NCBI GenBank assembly: GCA_017528345.1
Contig: JAFXOX010000033.1
Coordinates: 1-63,132 of the forward strand
Direction of reading: 5' to 3'
DNA length: 63,132 nucleotides
Origin: Desulfovibrio sp.
GTDB taxonomy: Bacteria; Desulfobacterota; Desulfovibrionia; Desulfovibrionales; Desulfovibrionaceae
Shown: in pieces, positions 49,806 to 58,823 of the stretch
Numbering within the stretch: position 1 is the stretch's first letter
How the letters are laid out: the number at the start of each line of letters is the position of its first letter
The notes under the pieces: generated by a model
The model's input: the letters and a program-made list of their open reading frames with translations, nothing else
What the model was told of the DNA's origin: nothing
Database searches by the model: none
Position numbers and translations under genes: made by a program

Positions 49806-51977
49806 TTAGTTTTTTATAGAAATTTCTCCATTTTTAACAGATATCAAGGCAACATCGGAAGATTCAGTGTTGCCAGCAAGATCATTCATTTCAAACATAT
49901 AAAAGTAGTTGCAATCTCCCATATCTTCATCTGCAAGCACTATTTTGTCGTCAATTGTAAATGTGTCCATTTCAATTTCTTTAAAATCTTCGTTGTCACT
50001 CAATCTGCTTGCAGAAAAAATGGTTGTAATAGAATCTCCCTTCTTTAATTTTATGAGCATTTTATCTATTGTTTCATTTTCTAAAACTTCACGAGCTCCT
50101 ATTACATAATATTTACTGCTTTCAAGATCATATCTTGCATAAAGATTGACACGTTTACTGTTCAGTTTAAGTGGGATAGTATAGTAAAAACTGCCTTCAT
50201 CGGTAGCTGTTACCTCTATTGTCACAACGTGCCCGTTAAGTGTTGCCCACTTGTTGATAAAGTGACTACGAAATACGCCTTTTTCATAGTCTGAATACAT
50301 ATCAGCATCTTTGCCAAGCATTAACATTAAATCTTTTTCTTCGTCATATATTCCGAGATAAAAATAGACACTTTCAACATATCTCATGGCATCTTTGCCG
50401 ATGTCTAAGACCGCATTGCCCTCATCATCGACTTTGATAGGAGCATCCTTGAGCTGATCAAGAGAGCTGTGTTCTTGGGGCGTGTGGCTTGAGACGGTGG
50501 CAATCTGCTGCGTGATATTGCCTGGCAGGGATAGCGCCTGGGCGCCACTATGAAAGATCTGTGTCACAGTTTCTACGGCAGAGGATTGTGGAGAGTGGGG
50601 CCTGTTCAAGGCGCCGACGACAATATCCACGCCATCGTGATGCTGTGCTTGCGCGTGTTCTTCGGCACTTTGTGTCGGGCTAGCAACAGGACTTTCGTCA
50701 AATTCTTTTTCCAGGCGTTCAATCATGGCTGTGAGATATTGTTCTGCCTGTTTTCCATTGATTTTTTGGAATTTTATGCCCTGGAGCACAACAAAGGGCG
50801 AAAGATTTGTCTCCGTGAGCATGTTTTTGAAGGTTCTACCGCCATCAAAGGGATAATAGCAGGAAAGACCTGTGGCTTCGCTGTGCTGTGTGCCGCTCAC
50901 GCGGTAGACAACGGTTTTTTGCAGCTGATCGTAGACTTCCTTAGATGTCTCGGGCAGCTGCTTTTCCATTTTTTTGACGAAGGAACCCATGTCCAGCATA
51001 TTGCTGTAGCCATCGGTTTTGGAATTGAGAAATTTTTCGGATCTGTCTGCGGCTCGTCCAAGCTGTGTGAGAAACGTGTCAGCCTCTTGATCGATGTAAT
51101 TGTTGACAGCTTCCATGCCCAGAATATTCCAGGCAAACTTCATGCGGGGAATTTCGGCAAGATCAACGACCGAAAGGGTGGCTTCAAGCGACGGATCGTA
51201 ATCGTCTTCTTTGGCGTCAATGCAGCCTTTGAGATAGGTATCACAGATGATCTTGCCAAAATCCGTGGCTGGCATGGATGTCTTTGCGCTGAGTTGGGAA
51301 ATCATCTCGCTGTAATTCCAGCCGACACCCGGTTCGGTTTCTTCCGAGGCGACCATGTATCTGGCATACTTATGGACATGCATGCCCACATCGAGCGTTG
51401 CCATCAGACAGGCATCAAAGCCGATAATGTCCAGGGGCGGTTGCTTTGGGTCAGGTCCAAAAGCGTCAGCGAGCGCCTTGCGCAGATCGGCAAGTTTCAA
51501 ACCCCGCATATTGAAGTTCTGATCATTGGCAAGATCGCCGGCACTGCCACCGCCGTGATCCCAGATGATGAGCACCTTGTGGTCTGCCGGATAGTTTTTA
51601 AGGCAGAATTTCAGAAAGTCGCTCAGCGTTTGGGGATGTCCCATATTCCCCTGTTTCAGGCGCTGGATTCTTGTCAGGGTATCCTTGCTGTTGAAGAGAT
51701 AGCGCTCAAGATGCTTTGGGCTGATCTTGATACTTGTTCCTCCGTCGCCTGCAAGTTCGTCCCAGCGATTACTGCCGCCGGTTTGCAGAACCATGGTCAC
51801 TTCGTCTGCATAGTCGGCATTGGCGGCCTCCACAATATCATTGGAAGCTGCTCCAAAGCGTGTCTCAAGATCACTTCCACAGACATACCAGTAAATGGCC
51901 CAGGTGTCGGCATGGACAGGTGAGCTCAGAACAAGCAGGCTCAACAAGAGCATCAGGGATACGGGGCGATGCCACAT
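49806..51977 (-). CDS. exported clostripain-like (family C11) cysteine protease
   Basis: The product has 723 residues. A signal peptide (about 1-24, ending SSPVHA-DT) precedes the C11 domain: IYWYVCGSDLETRFGAASND, the catalytic His in IIWDHGGGSAGD (about 140-150) and Cys in IIGFDACLMATLD (about 185-197). A linker rich in Q, H and S (about 430-520) leads to a C-terminal beta domain of about 200 residues. That last part (below about 50400) is clearly more AT-rich than the rest, so the gene may be a mosaic. I chose ATG 51977, preceded by GAGGAG. Clostripain-like enzymes cleave after Arg; the target here is unknown. Confidence 0.88.
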   Translation of the reverse strand: MWHRPVSLMLLLSLLVLSSPVHADTWAIYWYVCGSDLETRFGAASNDIVEAANADYADEVTMVLQTGGSNRWDELAGDGGTSIKISPKHLERYLFNSKDTLTRIQRLKQGNMGHPQTLSDFLKFCLKNYPADHKVLIIWDHGGGSAGDLANDQNFNMRGLKLADLRKALADAFGPDPKQPPLDIIGFDACLMATLDVGMHVHKYARYMVASEETEPGVGWNYSEMISQLSAKTSMPATDFGKIICDTYLKGCIDAKEDDYDPSLEATLSVVDLAEIPRMKFAWNILGMEAVNNYIDQEADTFLTQLGRAADRSEKFLNSKTDGYSNMLDMGSFVKKMEKQLPETSKEVYDQLQKTVVYRVSGTQHSEATGLSCYYPFDGGRTFKNMLTETNLSPFVVLQGIKFQKINGKQAEQYLTAMIERLEKEFDESPVASPTQSAEEHAQAQHHDGVDIVVGALNRPHSPQSSAVETVTQIFHSGAQALSLPGNITQQIATVSSHTPQEHSSLDQLKDAPIKVDDEGNAVLDIGKDAMRYVESVYFYLGIYDEEKDLMLMLGKDADMYSDYEKGVFRSHFINKWATLNGHVVTIEVTATDEGSFYYTIPLKLNSKRVNLYARYDLESSKYYVIGAREVLENETIDKMLIKLKKGDSITTIFSASRLSDNEDFKEIEMDTFTIDDKIVLADEDMGDCNYFYMFEMNDLAGNTESSDVALISVKNGEISIKN

Positions 51978-52007
51978 AGGCAAACTCCTCAAGTAGAGGC
52001 GTTTCTA

Positions 52008-52034
52008 GCCCCCCACCAGAGCCTGGTGGGGGGC
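52008..52034 (-). other. strong GC hairpin between two cistrons
   Basis: GCCCCCCACCA and TGGTGGGGGGC form an 11-bp perfect stem. There is no T-run after it on the minus strand, so it is not a standard terminator. It lies between the small exported protein gene and the protease start, about 30 bases before the protease ATG. It may protect or separate transcripts. Confidence 0.6.
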
Positions 52035-52054
52035 AAAAAATGGCGAGCAAGGAG

Positions 52055-52480
52055 TTATTTGGCGTCCTTGAGAGAACCCATCATCTCACCCATGGCGTCT
52101 GTATCGGGGCCGCTCGTCGTAAAAATTACAATATTGTCTTCGGCGCTCACAAAAATCATGGTCATCTCTGTACCGTCCTTTTTCCCGACCATTTTGCAAG
52201 AATCACTGTCTGTTGTGTACTTGGGGTCGCTAATGCCGGCTTTGGCCACAACAGCCTTGGCAAAGGCTTCGGGGGTTGCTCCACTTGATTTGACGACCTG
52301 GATGATCAGAACGCTCTTATTGTTGGTCAGCTGAACACCGTTTTCTACAGGTGAACTTGTCCAACCGGCTGCAGGTGTCACCGTGAACTTGGCAAAGTCA
52401 GGGCCCCAGCTTTGAGCCATGGCATGAGAGGAAACGAGCAGCATAGCCGAGAGAAGAAGCAGAGAGAAAAGTTTTTTCAT
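52055..52480 (-). CDS. small exported protein, unknown function
   Basis: This 141-residue protein has a signal peptide (MKKLFSLLLLSAMLLVSSHA, cleavage near AMA-QS). The mature domain has alternating strands (FAKFTVTPAAGWTSSPVENG, VLIIQVVKSSGATPEAFAKA, TEMTMIFVSAEDNIVIFTTS) like small periplasmic lipid- or stress-related domains, but I do not recognise a family. It lies 77 bases upstream of the protease gene on the same strand and may share its transcript. Confidence 0.7.
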   Translation of the reverse strand: MKKLFSLLLLSAMLLVSSHAMAQSWGPDFAKFTVTPAAGWTSSPVENGVQLTNNKSVLIIQVVKSSGATPEAFAKAVVAKAGISDPKYTTDSDSCKMVGKKDGTEMTMIFVSAEDNIVIFTTSGPDTDAMGEMMGSLKDAK

Positions 52481-52827
52481 GGGGATGTCTCCAAAAAAAA
52501 GTAAAAGATGATTGGCAATGATTTGCCACGGGACTGCAAAAAAAACGGATGTAGACTATGGAAATGGCGCGGAGAGAGGTATCACCTCTTAGGATGATTT
52601 TTGCTTTGCTTCAGAGAAAGCAATGAACACCGTACGCGGCAAGGCCAAAGGCTCGCTTCCTTGGCAATTCTGCGTCTGCTTGAGATTTCCAGAAGAAAAG
52701 GGCACAATTTATCAGTCATTTCAAGTTTTTTGCGTGGACTCTTGCTGCAGCACTTGCTTGAGGCTGCTGTGATGGAACAGGAAAAACAATGGGCTATGTT
52801 GAGGCGGTTTTAGGGTGAGGTTGCGTG

Positions 52828-54255
52828 ATGCATTGCTTTGAGAAAGGTCTGCGGGACTGGCTGCCACAAAGTGTTGGGCTTTGGGCTGTTTTTGTCTTCC
52901 ACCTTCTTTGTTTTCACGAGGGACGCGATCTTTGGCATTTTCCTGTGCCTGTACCAATGATTTGCACAGGTGCTATCCTGGGTTTTGTGGCCAGCTGTCT
53001 TCTGCAGCCACTTGGCCGATGCAGGCCAGGCGCTTATAAGGTCCTGCTCACGCTTGGCCCGCTTGTGGGCGCGTGCCTGTGGTTTTGGGCCTTAGCTTCA
53101 CAGAACTTTTCCCTTGTTGTGTCAGCACAGGTTTTGGTGTCTCTGCCCCTTGCGTGTTTTTTGCAGAGGGCATTTGCCTGTGTGCAGCATCTTGGCCTGC
53201 GCCTGAGTCTGATTTTCGGTCTTGCCTATATGGTCTGGCTTGTGCCGACCCTTGTGGCTGCCTTTGCCACGCAAATGTTTTTTCAAACGGTCTTGATCTT
53301 TGCCAGTGTCCTTGCCGGCGTCTCTGTGCTTTTTCTGCCTCGAGAGGATCATTCAAGCCAGGTGCCTGTGGACAATCCTGTCCTCCAACGAAAGCTCGCC
53401 CGTGAAACCTTTTTCTTCCTTTCAGCGACAGTCTTCACCTTTTTTCTGCTCAGCAGCCTCTGGGACTGGATCTTTTATCGAATGCACTCGGGCGATTTTC
53501 CCATACCAAGGGAGATCGTTCTCTATTTCTGGATCGTTTTGCCGGCCAGTGGTTTGTGGCTTGATCGGCATGGTACAGATCTTAGGCTGATCATCGTCTG
53601 CTTTGCAGTGATCATGCTTGTTCCCTTGCTTTCGGTTGGTATGGAAGGCGGTCACGCCTTCTGGGCTATTTATACCCTTGGTATGGCCGCTCGCTGCCTT
53701 GTTCTCCTCTATTTTTTCCTTGTCTTTGCCAAGTTTGCCACAGGCAATGGTCGTATACTGCATTTTTCAGGCTTTGTGGTTGGCATGCCCTGGCTCTGTC
53801 TGCTTGTGGCCTTTTTTCTGATGCGACAGTTCAGTCACTTCTACTTCGGCATTATCCCCTTTTTGACCATCTGCATCGTTTTTTCTTTCAGTTTCAGCTT
53901 TCTGGCTTCACGAGTTCAGTATGCACTGACGCTTTCAGGTGCTATCGTCATCCCTAAGCAGGATCAGGAGCCGCCGCAGGAATCCAAGCCTGTTCTCGGC
54001 GTCCAGGATTATGCCGCCTTTGCCAAGAAATACGGCATATCACAGCGTGAACAGGAAGTCCTAAGCTATGTCGTGGAAGGTTGTGATACGGCAAATATCG
54101 CCCAGAAGCTTTTTATCTCGGAAAATACGGTCAAAACCCATGTGCGTCAGCTTTTGCGCAAAACCGACAGCCATACGCGTATTGCCCTGATTTCGCTTTT
54201 TTACAGGGAAAGCCAGCAGCTTAGCTCGTCAGAGGAAGCAAAGCCCCAGGCGTAG
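52828..54255 (+). CDS. 12-helix membrane protein with C-terminal LuxR DNA-binding domain
   Basis: The product has 475 residues. About the first 375 form roughly twelve transmembrane helices, an MFS-like shape with no transporter motif I can name. The LuxR helix-turn-helix occupies about 400-465: YGISQREQEVLSYVVEG, IAQKLFISENTVKTHVRQLL, intact with the E-V-L and TVKTH signatures. Direct DNA binding by a membrane-embedded regulator is implied. Such proteins are abundant in Coriobacteria and some other gut anaerobes. ATG 52828 follows GGGTGAGG. Its 3' end overlaps the convergent rhodanese gene. The genes it controls cannot be told from this window. Confidence 0.85.
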   Translation: MHCFEKGLRDWLPQSVGLWAVFVFHLLCFHEGRDLWHFPVPVPMICTGAILGFVASCLLQPLGRCRPGAYKVLLTLGPLVGACLWFWALASQNFSLVVSAQVLVSLPLACFLQRAFACVQHLGLRLSLIFGLAYMVWLVPTLVAAFATQMFFQTVLIFASVLAGVSVLFLPREDHSSQVPVDNPVLQRKLARETFFFLSATVFTFFLLSSLWDWIFYRMHSGDFPIPREIVLYFWIVLPASGLWLDRHGTDLRLIIVCFAVIMLVPLLSVGMEGGHAFWAIYTLGMAARCLVLLYFFLVFAKFATGNGRILHFSGFVVGMPWLCLLVAFFLMRQFSHFYFGIIPFLTICIVFSFSFSFLASRVQYALTLSGAIVIPKQDQEPPQESKPVLGVQDYAAFAKKYGISQREQEVLSYVVEGCDTANIAQKLFISENTVKTHVRQLLRKTDSHTRIALISLFYRESQQLSSSEEAKPQA

Positions 54256-54706
54256 AAAAATGGCTGCTGATCAGCTTTTTGATAACAGACTCCCTTGGTT
54301 TTTGGGGGAGAAGGTCAAAAAGATCTCCTTGCAGATAGTAGATCTCCTTCAGGTCGGGCCTGACCCTGCGTAAAACTTTATAGGCCTGGATCGCTCGGGC
54401 ACCGATAAGATCTACGATCAGAACAGGGGTGTCAGAAGGAAGCGTCTTGGCCATTTTGTGGATTTTGAAAAGCGGCATATTGATGGATTTGGGCAGGGCA
54501 TGAAAGGAAAACTCGATCTTGGTGCGGACGTCGATGATCTGGAGATCTGGAGTCTTTTGGATGAAGGCCTTTGCCTGCTCGCTGCTGAGTCTGAAATTTG
54601 CACTCTGGGGACTTTGTTGATCACCAAAATGTCGGTAGATGACCGTTTCCAGGACAAGAAGCAGTCCAAGGCAGAGAAGCAGGCAGAGCAAGGTTTTTCG
54701 AGGCAT
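54221..54706 (-). CDS. membrane-anchored rhodanese-like protein lacking the catalytic cysteine
   Basis: The product has 161 residues. One N-terminal helix (about 5-25, MPRKTLLCLLLCLGLLLVLE) precedes a rhodanese fold: LQIIDVRTKIEFSFHALPKS, INMPLFKI, then VLIVDLIGARAIQAYKVLRR. The active loop normally has CxxGxRS; here the position is DLIGARA with no Cys, so sulfur transfer is excluded and a binding role is likely. Its end overlaps the LuxR gene by 35 bases in convergent order. Its start region is close to the hydrolase gene's end. Confidence 0.8.
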   Translation of the reverse strand: MPRKTLLCLLLCLGLLLVLETVIYRHFGDQQSPQSANFRLSSEQAKAFIQKTPDLQIIDVRTKIEFSFHALPKSINMPLFKIHKMAKTLPSDTPVLIVDLIGARAIQAYKVLRRVRPDLKEIYYLQGDLFDLLPQKPRESVIKKLISSHFSTPGALLPLTS

Positions 54707-54773
54707 AGGCTTGACCCGTTTACGGTTGCGTTAGCAAGATTGAAGCAGGAATGTGCAGGTGATGCTGCGCTGA

Positions 54774-55694
54774 CTATTGGCTTTTGTTGTCTCTCGTGAG
54801 CTCTGAAATTTGGGTTTTGAGAAAATCAAAGACGGCAAGCCAGGTCATGGGGAAATTCTCCAGAAAGACCCTGTGTGACGCGTTGGGGACGATGCAGAGC
54901 CTGGAATTGGGCAGAGATTTGTGGGCTTTGAGCATGGTGTGGAGAGGGGCGTGGTCATCCCTATCGCCTGACACAAGCAGAACAGGGCAGTGGATACCTG
55001 CAAAAAAGTTTTGGTCGAGGTTCTGTCGGTTCCAGAAGGCCATGTAGTTGTTGGCAAACGTATTGAGAAGCTTTGCTTCCGGCATTATCTTGCGCATTTG
55101 TTCCATATAGGCGGCATCGAGTTTTTCGAGGTCTTCAATGGCAAGAGTGGGCGGAAATTGTCCTTCCTGGACGCTGCCTGCTCCGATAGCTACCAGGCGT
55201 TCCACAGCGTCGGGCTTTTCTCTGGCAACGGCATAGGCAGTATAGGCGCCGTCGCTAAAGCCAAGAAAGGCTGCACGTTGACAGCCCAGGTCGTGCATCA
55301 CAGCAAGCACGTCCTGGGCTTTTTGTGTGAGTGAAATGGGGGATTTTCCCATCCCAGAGCGCCCGTGACCGCGAGAGGTTATGACAATGACCTGAAAGCT
55401 TGAGCGCAGTCGGTCAATGAGGCAGCCAAGCTCATAGGGTGACCCCAAAAGCCCCCCGTGCAAAACCACAAGGGGGCGCCCCTGACCGTAGACCTCATAG
55501 TAGATGCTGGCATCGTGACTTTGTACGTAGTGGCCTGCTTTCTCATTATCCCCGTAGGGGGTCGAACTGCCTTGGATGTCAGCCGGCTGAAGAAAATAGC
55601 GAAGATGTGCTTGGGCATTGTGAGGTGCAAGAGCGAGCGCGAGAAAAAGCAGGCAGAGGCTGAGGAGGAGAGGGCGTTTGCCGGAGTAAGACAT
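54774..55694 (-). CDS. exported alpha/beta hydrolase
   Basis: The product has 306 residues. A signal peptide (MSYSGKRPLLLSLCLLFLAL, cleavage near NAQA-HL) is present. The mature hydrolase has LVVLHGGLLGSPYE (oxyanion His-Gly), ITSRGHGRSGMGKSPISLTQ, the nucleophile elbow GFSDGAY (about 142-148), a later Asp in VSGDRDDHAPL and His in NASHRVFLENFP. The catalytic triad is complete. A periplasmic esterase or lipase role is likely; the substrate is not known. It lies between the rhodanese-like gene and acpS. Confidence 0.88.
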   Translation of the reverse strand: MSYSGKRPLLLSLCLLFLALALAPHNAQAHLRYFLQPADIQGSSTPYGDNEKAGHYVQSHDASIYYEVYGQGRPLVVLHGGLLGSPYELGCLIDRLRSSFQVIVITSRGHGRSGMGKSPISLTQKAQDVLAVMHDLGCQRAAFLGFSDGAYTAYAVAREKPDAVERLVAIGAGSVQEGQFPPTLAIEDLEKLDAAYMEQMRKIMPEAKLLNTFANNYMAFWNRQNLDQNFFAGIHCPVLLVSGDRDDHAPLHTMLKAHKSLPNSRLCIVPNASHRVFLENFPMTWLAVFDFLKTQISELTRDNKSQ

Positions 55695-55751
55695 CGTTGG
55701 TACCTCAGGGGCTGAAAAGCTCAGGGTAGCAAATCTCGGGATTGAGGACTG

Positions 55752-56138
55752 TCAGACACGTGTAAGATCTGTTTCCAAAACCACAAAGGCTACGGCATAG
55801 TGCCGTTCATGACTGAGAGAGAGAAAATTGCGCGTGATCCCGTGGGTCTTGGCATAGTCCAGAGCCTGCGCAAGAAAAGTGAGAACAGGGGCCCCGAGCT
55901 CGTTATTGAGAATTTCCACATGGGCCATCTGAATGCCAGCGCGAAAGCCTGTGCCAAGGGCTTTGACGGCTGCTTCCTTGGCGGCGAAACGGCCGGCAAG
56001 GTATTCGGCAGGGCGCCCGTGCAGCTCCTCACGCTCACGCGGAGAGAGAATTTTCTGCATGAAATGGTCGCCAAAGCGCTCTAGTGCGTGCTCAATGCGG
56101 GCAATTTCTGTTATGTCACAGCCTGTGCCGTAAATCAT
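55752..56138 (-). CDS. acpS: holo-[acyl-carrier-protein] synthase
   Basis: This is a 128-residue enzyme of normal AcpS length. GTGCDITEIARIEHALERFG (about 4-23) holds the first metal and CoA residues. ILSPREREELHGR and YLAGRFAAKEAAVKALGTGF (about 58-77) carry the conserved A-K-E-A. ISLSHER-like FLSLSHERHYAVAFVV is near the C-terminus. It transfers phosphopantetheine from CoA to acyl carrier protein. I chose ATG 56138, preceded by GAGG; the frame stays open to 56279 without homologous sequence. Confidence 0.93.
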   Translation of the reverse strand: MIYGTGCDITEIARIEHALERFGDHFMQKILSPREREELHGRPAEYLAGRFAAKEAAVKALGTGFRAGIQMAHVEILNNELGAPVLTFLAQALDYAKTHGITRNFLSLSHERHYAVAFVVLETDLTRV

Positions 56139-56314
56139 CAAAGTCCTCAGCGCGCTGGCCAAAGCTCGGCCTTTTCTCACGTCACGGTCAAAGAAAACAT
56201 GTGGTCTGTCAGGGCTGCCCAGAGCCCCGATGGCCAGAGTCTGTGCTCTGTTACCATTGCCACAGCCGGTAAGATGCATCCGGCTGCGGCAATTCCTGCC
56301 TTCAACGTAGCCTC

Positions 56315-57412
56315 CTAGACATTGAAGAGAAAATGCATGACATCACCGTCCTGGACCTCGTAGTCCTTGCCTTCGGTGCGCAGGACAGCATTGGCCCGGC
56401 ATTCGGCCTCATTTTTATGGCGCATAAAATCGTCATAGGCAATGACTTCAGCTCGGATAAAGCCGCGTTCAAAGTCGGTGTGAATGACACCGGCAGCCTT
56501 AGGCGCCTTCCAGCCCTTGTGGATGGTCCAGGCTCTGACCTCGTCCGGGCCTGCCGTAAAATAGCTTAAGAGGCCAAGAGTGCGGTAGCCAGCCTGAATA
56601 ATTTTTTCAAGGCCGCTTTCTTCAATGCCGTAGGTGGCCAGCATTTCGTTTTGCTCTTCAGCTGAAAGACTCTGCAGCTCTTCTTCAAGACGAGCGGAGA
56701 TGAGGGAAAAACCGGCATTGTGCTCCTGGGCATAGGCTTGCACCTGCTGCGAAAAACTATTGCCGTCGGGAAGCCCCGCCTCATCCACATTGGCACAGTA
56801 GATCACAGGCTTGGCCGTGAGCAGGCCCATTTCTTTCCAAGCCGCTTCCAGAGGCTCGGTAAGTTCCGGAAGCGCAAAGGAAGAGGCAGCTTTACCACTG
56901 TTTAAGTGGGCAAGAAGCGCTGTCTGCAGCTCACAGAGCGCTTTGGCATCCTTGTTGCCCTTGGCGAGTTTGGTGGTCTTTTCCAGACGTTTTTCAAGCG
57001 TCTGGATATCGGCCAGAAGCAGCTCGGTCTCTATGGTTTCGATGTCACGCAGAGGATCAATGGTGGTATCCACATGCGTGATATTCTCATCTTCAAAACA
57101 GCGCACCACTTGGATGATGGCCGCACATTCACGAATATTGGCCAAGAATTGATTGCCGAGACCTTCTCCCTTGCTTGCCCCGCGCACAAGACCTGCGATG
57201 TCGATGAAGTCGACTGTGGCGTAAATGGTCTTTTTGGGCTGAACCTTGGCAGTCAGCGCGTCCACACGCTTGTCAGGAACCGTGACCGTTGCTTTATTGG
57301 GTTCAATGGTGCAGAAGGGGTAATTGGCGGCCTGAGCGTTCTGGGCTCTGGTCAGTGCGTTGAAAAGAGTTGATTTGCCCACATTGGGAAGCCCGACAAT
57401 GCCAAGTTTCAT
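56315..57412 (-). CDS. ychF: YchF ribosome-associated ATPase (Obg family)
   Basis: The product has 365 residues, matching the family (about 363). GLPNVGKSTLFNALTRA (about 7-23) is the P-loop; NYPFCTIEPN, DIAGLVRGASKGEGLGNQFL and IYCANVDEAG (the N-V-D-E form that favours ATP over GTP) follow. A coiled-coil insertion spans about 130-190 and the TGS domain about 280-360 (SYFTAGPDEVRAWTIHKGWK, GVIHTDFERGFIRAEVIAYD). It acts at the ribosome in translation and stress. ATG 57412 is chosen over 57421 because the family begins MKLGIVG. Translation likely uses the structured element upstream. Confidence 0.96.
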   Translation of the reverse strand: MKLGIVGLPNVGKSTLFNALTRAQNAQAANYPFCTIEPNKATVTVPDKRVDALTAKVQPKKTIYATVDFIDIAGLVRGASKGEGLGNQFLANIRECAAIIQVVRCFEDENITHVDTTIDPLRDIETIETELLLADIQTLEKRLEKTTKLAKGNKDAKALCELQTALLAHLNSGKAASSFALPELTEPLEAAWKEMGLLTAKPVIYCANVDEAGLPDGNSFSQQVQAYAQEHNAGFSLISARLEEELQSLSAEEQNEMLATYGIEESGLEKIIQAGYRTLGLLSYFTAGPDEVRAWTIHKGWKAPKAAGVIHTDFERGFIRAEVIAYDDFMRHKNEAECRANAVLRTEGKDYEVQDGDVMHFLFNV

Positions 57413-57467
57413 CAAAATCATTCAGCGTGCAGACCCGACAGGTGCGCCGGGCGGAAACGCTGCCTCC
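57413..57467 (-). promoter_or_regulatory. SD-hairpin-start element, copy 4 (ychF)
   Basis: Read on the minus strand: GGAGG (57467-57463), CAGCG (57462-57458), TTTCCG, inner stem CCCGGC/GTCGGG, TCTGCA, CGCTG (57427-57423), and a 10-base spacer to the ATG at 57412. No other Shine-Dalgarno is near this ATG. CGGA, covering part of the Shine-Dalgarno, can pair with TCCG. The inner stem differs in sequence from the other copies but keeps position and pairing. Confidence 0.65.
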
Positions 57468-57527
57468 GTTGTTTTTCCGTATGTGTGCTTCTTACGACAG
57501 TAAGTTTTTTATTTGTCCCACTGGGGA

Positions 57528-58121
57528 TTAGCCCAGGGGCTGAGCTTTGGCTGCTTCGACACGGGCATGCAGGGTCGAAAGCAGCGTACCAAGTCCCTTT
57601 TTTGTCTTGGCTGAAGTGACCACAGGCGGCTCAGGCAGAATACTCTCCCAGATGGTGAGCTTTGCGGCCAGTTCACGCTGAGTGCATTTATCGGCCTTGG
57701 TGAGAACGCCAAGAAGGGCAAAGCCGTTTTCCTGCACAAAGCGGATCATCTGCAGATCCTTGTCCTGTGGGGGCAGGCGTGCGTCAAGGAGCACGCAGAC
57801 AGCCACAAGACCTGAAACATCTCGGAAGAAGGCCTCAAGCAGGCCGCTCCACTGCTGGCGCTGGCTGTGACTGGCCTTGGCATAGCCATAGCCCGGCAGA
57901 TCGACAAGATACCAGTTTTGATCGGCGACAAGATAGTAGTTGACAGACTGTGTTTTGCCCGGCTGACTACTGGTTTTGGCCAGTTTACGCCCGGAAATGG
58001 CGTTGAGAAGTGAGGATTTTCCCACGTTGGAACGACCGGCAAAGACAATTTTTTCCCTGCTGTCGGTGAGCAGCTGCCCGGGAAGATAGCTTGTGGCCGT
58101 GAGTGTGAGTGCAATGGGCAT
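57528..58121 (-). CDS. engB: EngB/YsxC ribosome biogenesis GTPase
   Basis: This 197-residue GTPase has G1 GRSNVGKSSLLNAISGR (about 28-44), G2 in TSSQPGKTQS, G3 DLPGYGYAK, G4 TKADK and G5 VTSAKT, the usual EngB order and length (about 200). It assists assembly of the 50S subunit. ATG 58121 is preceded by TTGAGG. It lies 115 bases upstream of ychF on the same strand, is divergent from efp, and shares the 58122-58252 region with it. Confidence 0.95.
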   Translation of the reverse strand: MPIALTLTATSYLPGQLLTDSREKIVFAGRSNVGKSSLLNAISGRKLAKTSSQPGKTQSVNYYLVADQNWYLVDLPGYGYAKASHSQRQQWSGLLEAFFRDVSGLVAVCVLLDARLPPQDKDLQMIRFVQENGFALLGVLTKADKCTQRELAAKLTIWESILPEPPVVTSAKTKKGLGTLLSTLHARVEAAKAQPLG

Positions 58122-58252
58122 GGATACCTCAAGGACTACTCCAAATTTAACGGTTGACAAAAAAAGAGGGCATTGTATGATAATAGTTTATCCCGTGTTT
58201 TTACAACTGTCACCGCCAGCCGGGCAGAGCATTCACGCCCAAGGAGAGCTTT

Positions 58253-58810
58253 ATGTATTCCACAACCGATTTTCGCAAAGGCCTTAAAATCGAAATTGAC
58301 GGTACCCCGTACGAAATTGTCGAATTTCAGCATTTCAAACCCGGAAAGGGCGGCGCCATGGTGCGCACCAAGCTGCGGAATATCCTGACTGGCCGGATGC
58401 AGGATATCACCTTTCGCTCAGGCGATAAAGTGGAAAAACCGGATCTTGAGACGCGTGATATGCAGTACCTGTATCGCCAGGATGACAAGCTCATTTTTAT
58501 GGATATGACCACCTACGATCAGCTGGAAATGCTTGCTGAATCCACAGACGGCAAGGACGGATTTCTTAAAGACGGTCAGCAGTGTCGGGTTCTTCTCTAC
58601 AAGGGCAATCCCCTGGATATCGACATTCCCCTGTCTCTTGTCCTTGAAGTGGTGGAAACCGAGCCCGGTGCCAAGGGGGACACCGTGAGTAACGTGACCA
58701 AACCCGCCAAGGTGGAAACCGGTATTACCGTGCAGGTGCCCATCTTTGTCAATGCCGGTGATAAAATCAAGGTAGATACTCGTACTCGCAGCTATCTTGG
58801 ACGTGAGTAA
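58253..58810 (+). CDS. efp: elongation factor P
   Basis: The product has 185 residues in three domains. The tip loop KPGKGGA (residues 29-35) carries Lys32, the residue that is lysylated or otherwise modified in many bacteria; no modifying enzyme gene is in this window. The second domain has [20 protein letters not shown] and the third ends [12 protein letters not shown] relieves ribosome stalling at polyproline stretches. AAGGAGAG precedes the ATG by 6 bases. The ftsK gene follows within 15 bases. Confidence 0.97.
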   Translation: MYSTTDFRKGLKIEIDGTPYEIVEFQHFKPGKGGAMVRTKLRNILTGRMQDITFRSGDKVEKPDLETRDMQYLYRQDDKLIFMDMTTYDQLEMLAESTDGKDGFLKDGQQCRVLLYKGNPLDIDIPLSLVLEVVETEPGAKGDTVSNVTKPAKVETGITVQVPIFVNAGDKIKVDTRTRSYLGRE

Positions 58811-58823
58811 GACGGGGACTGGC

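Noticed and set aside
50550..51923. 457-codon open frame on the plus strand across the clostripain-like gene
   Set aside because: It is the complement of a gene with a signal peptide and catalytic residues; its own translation shows no family features.
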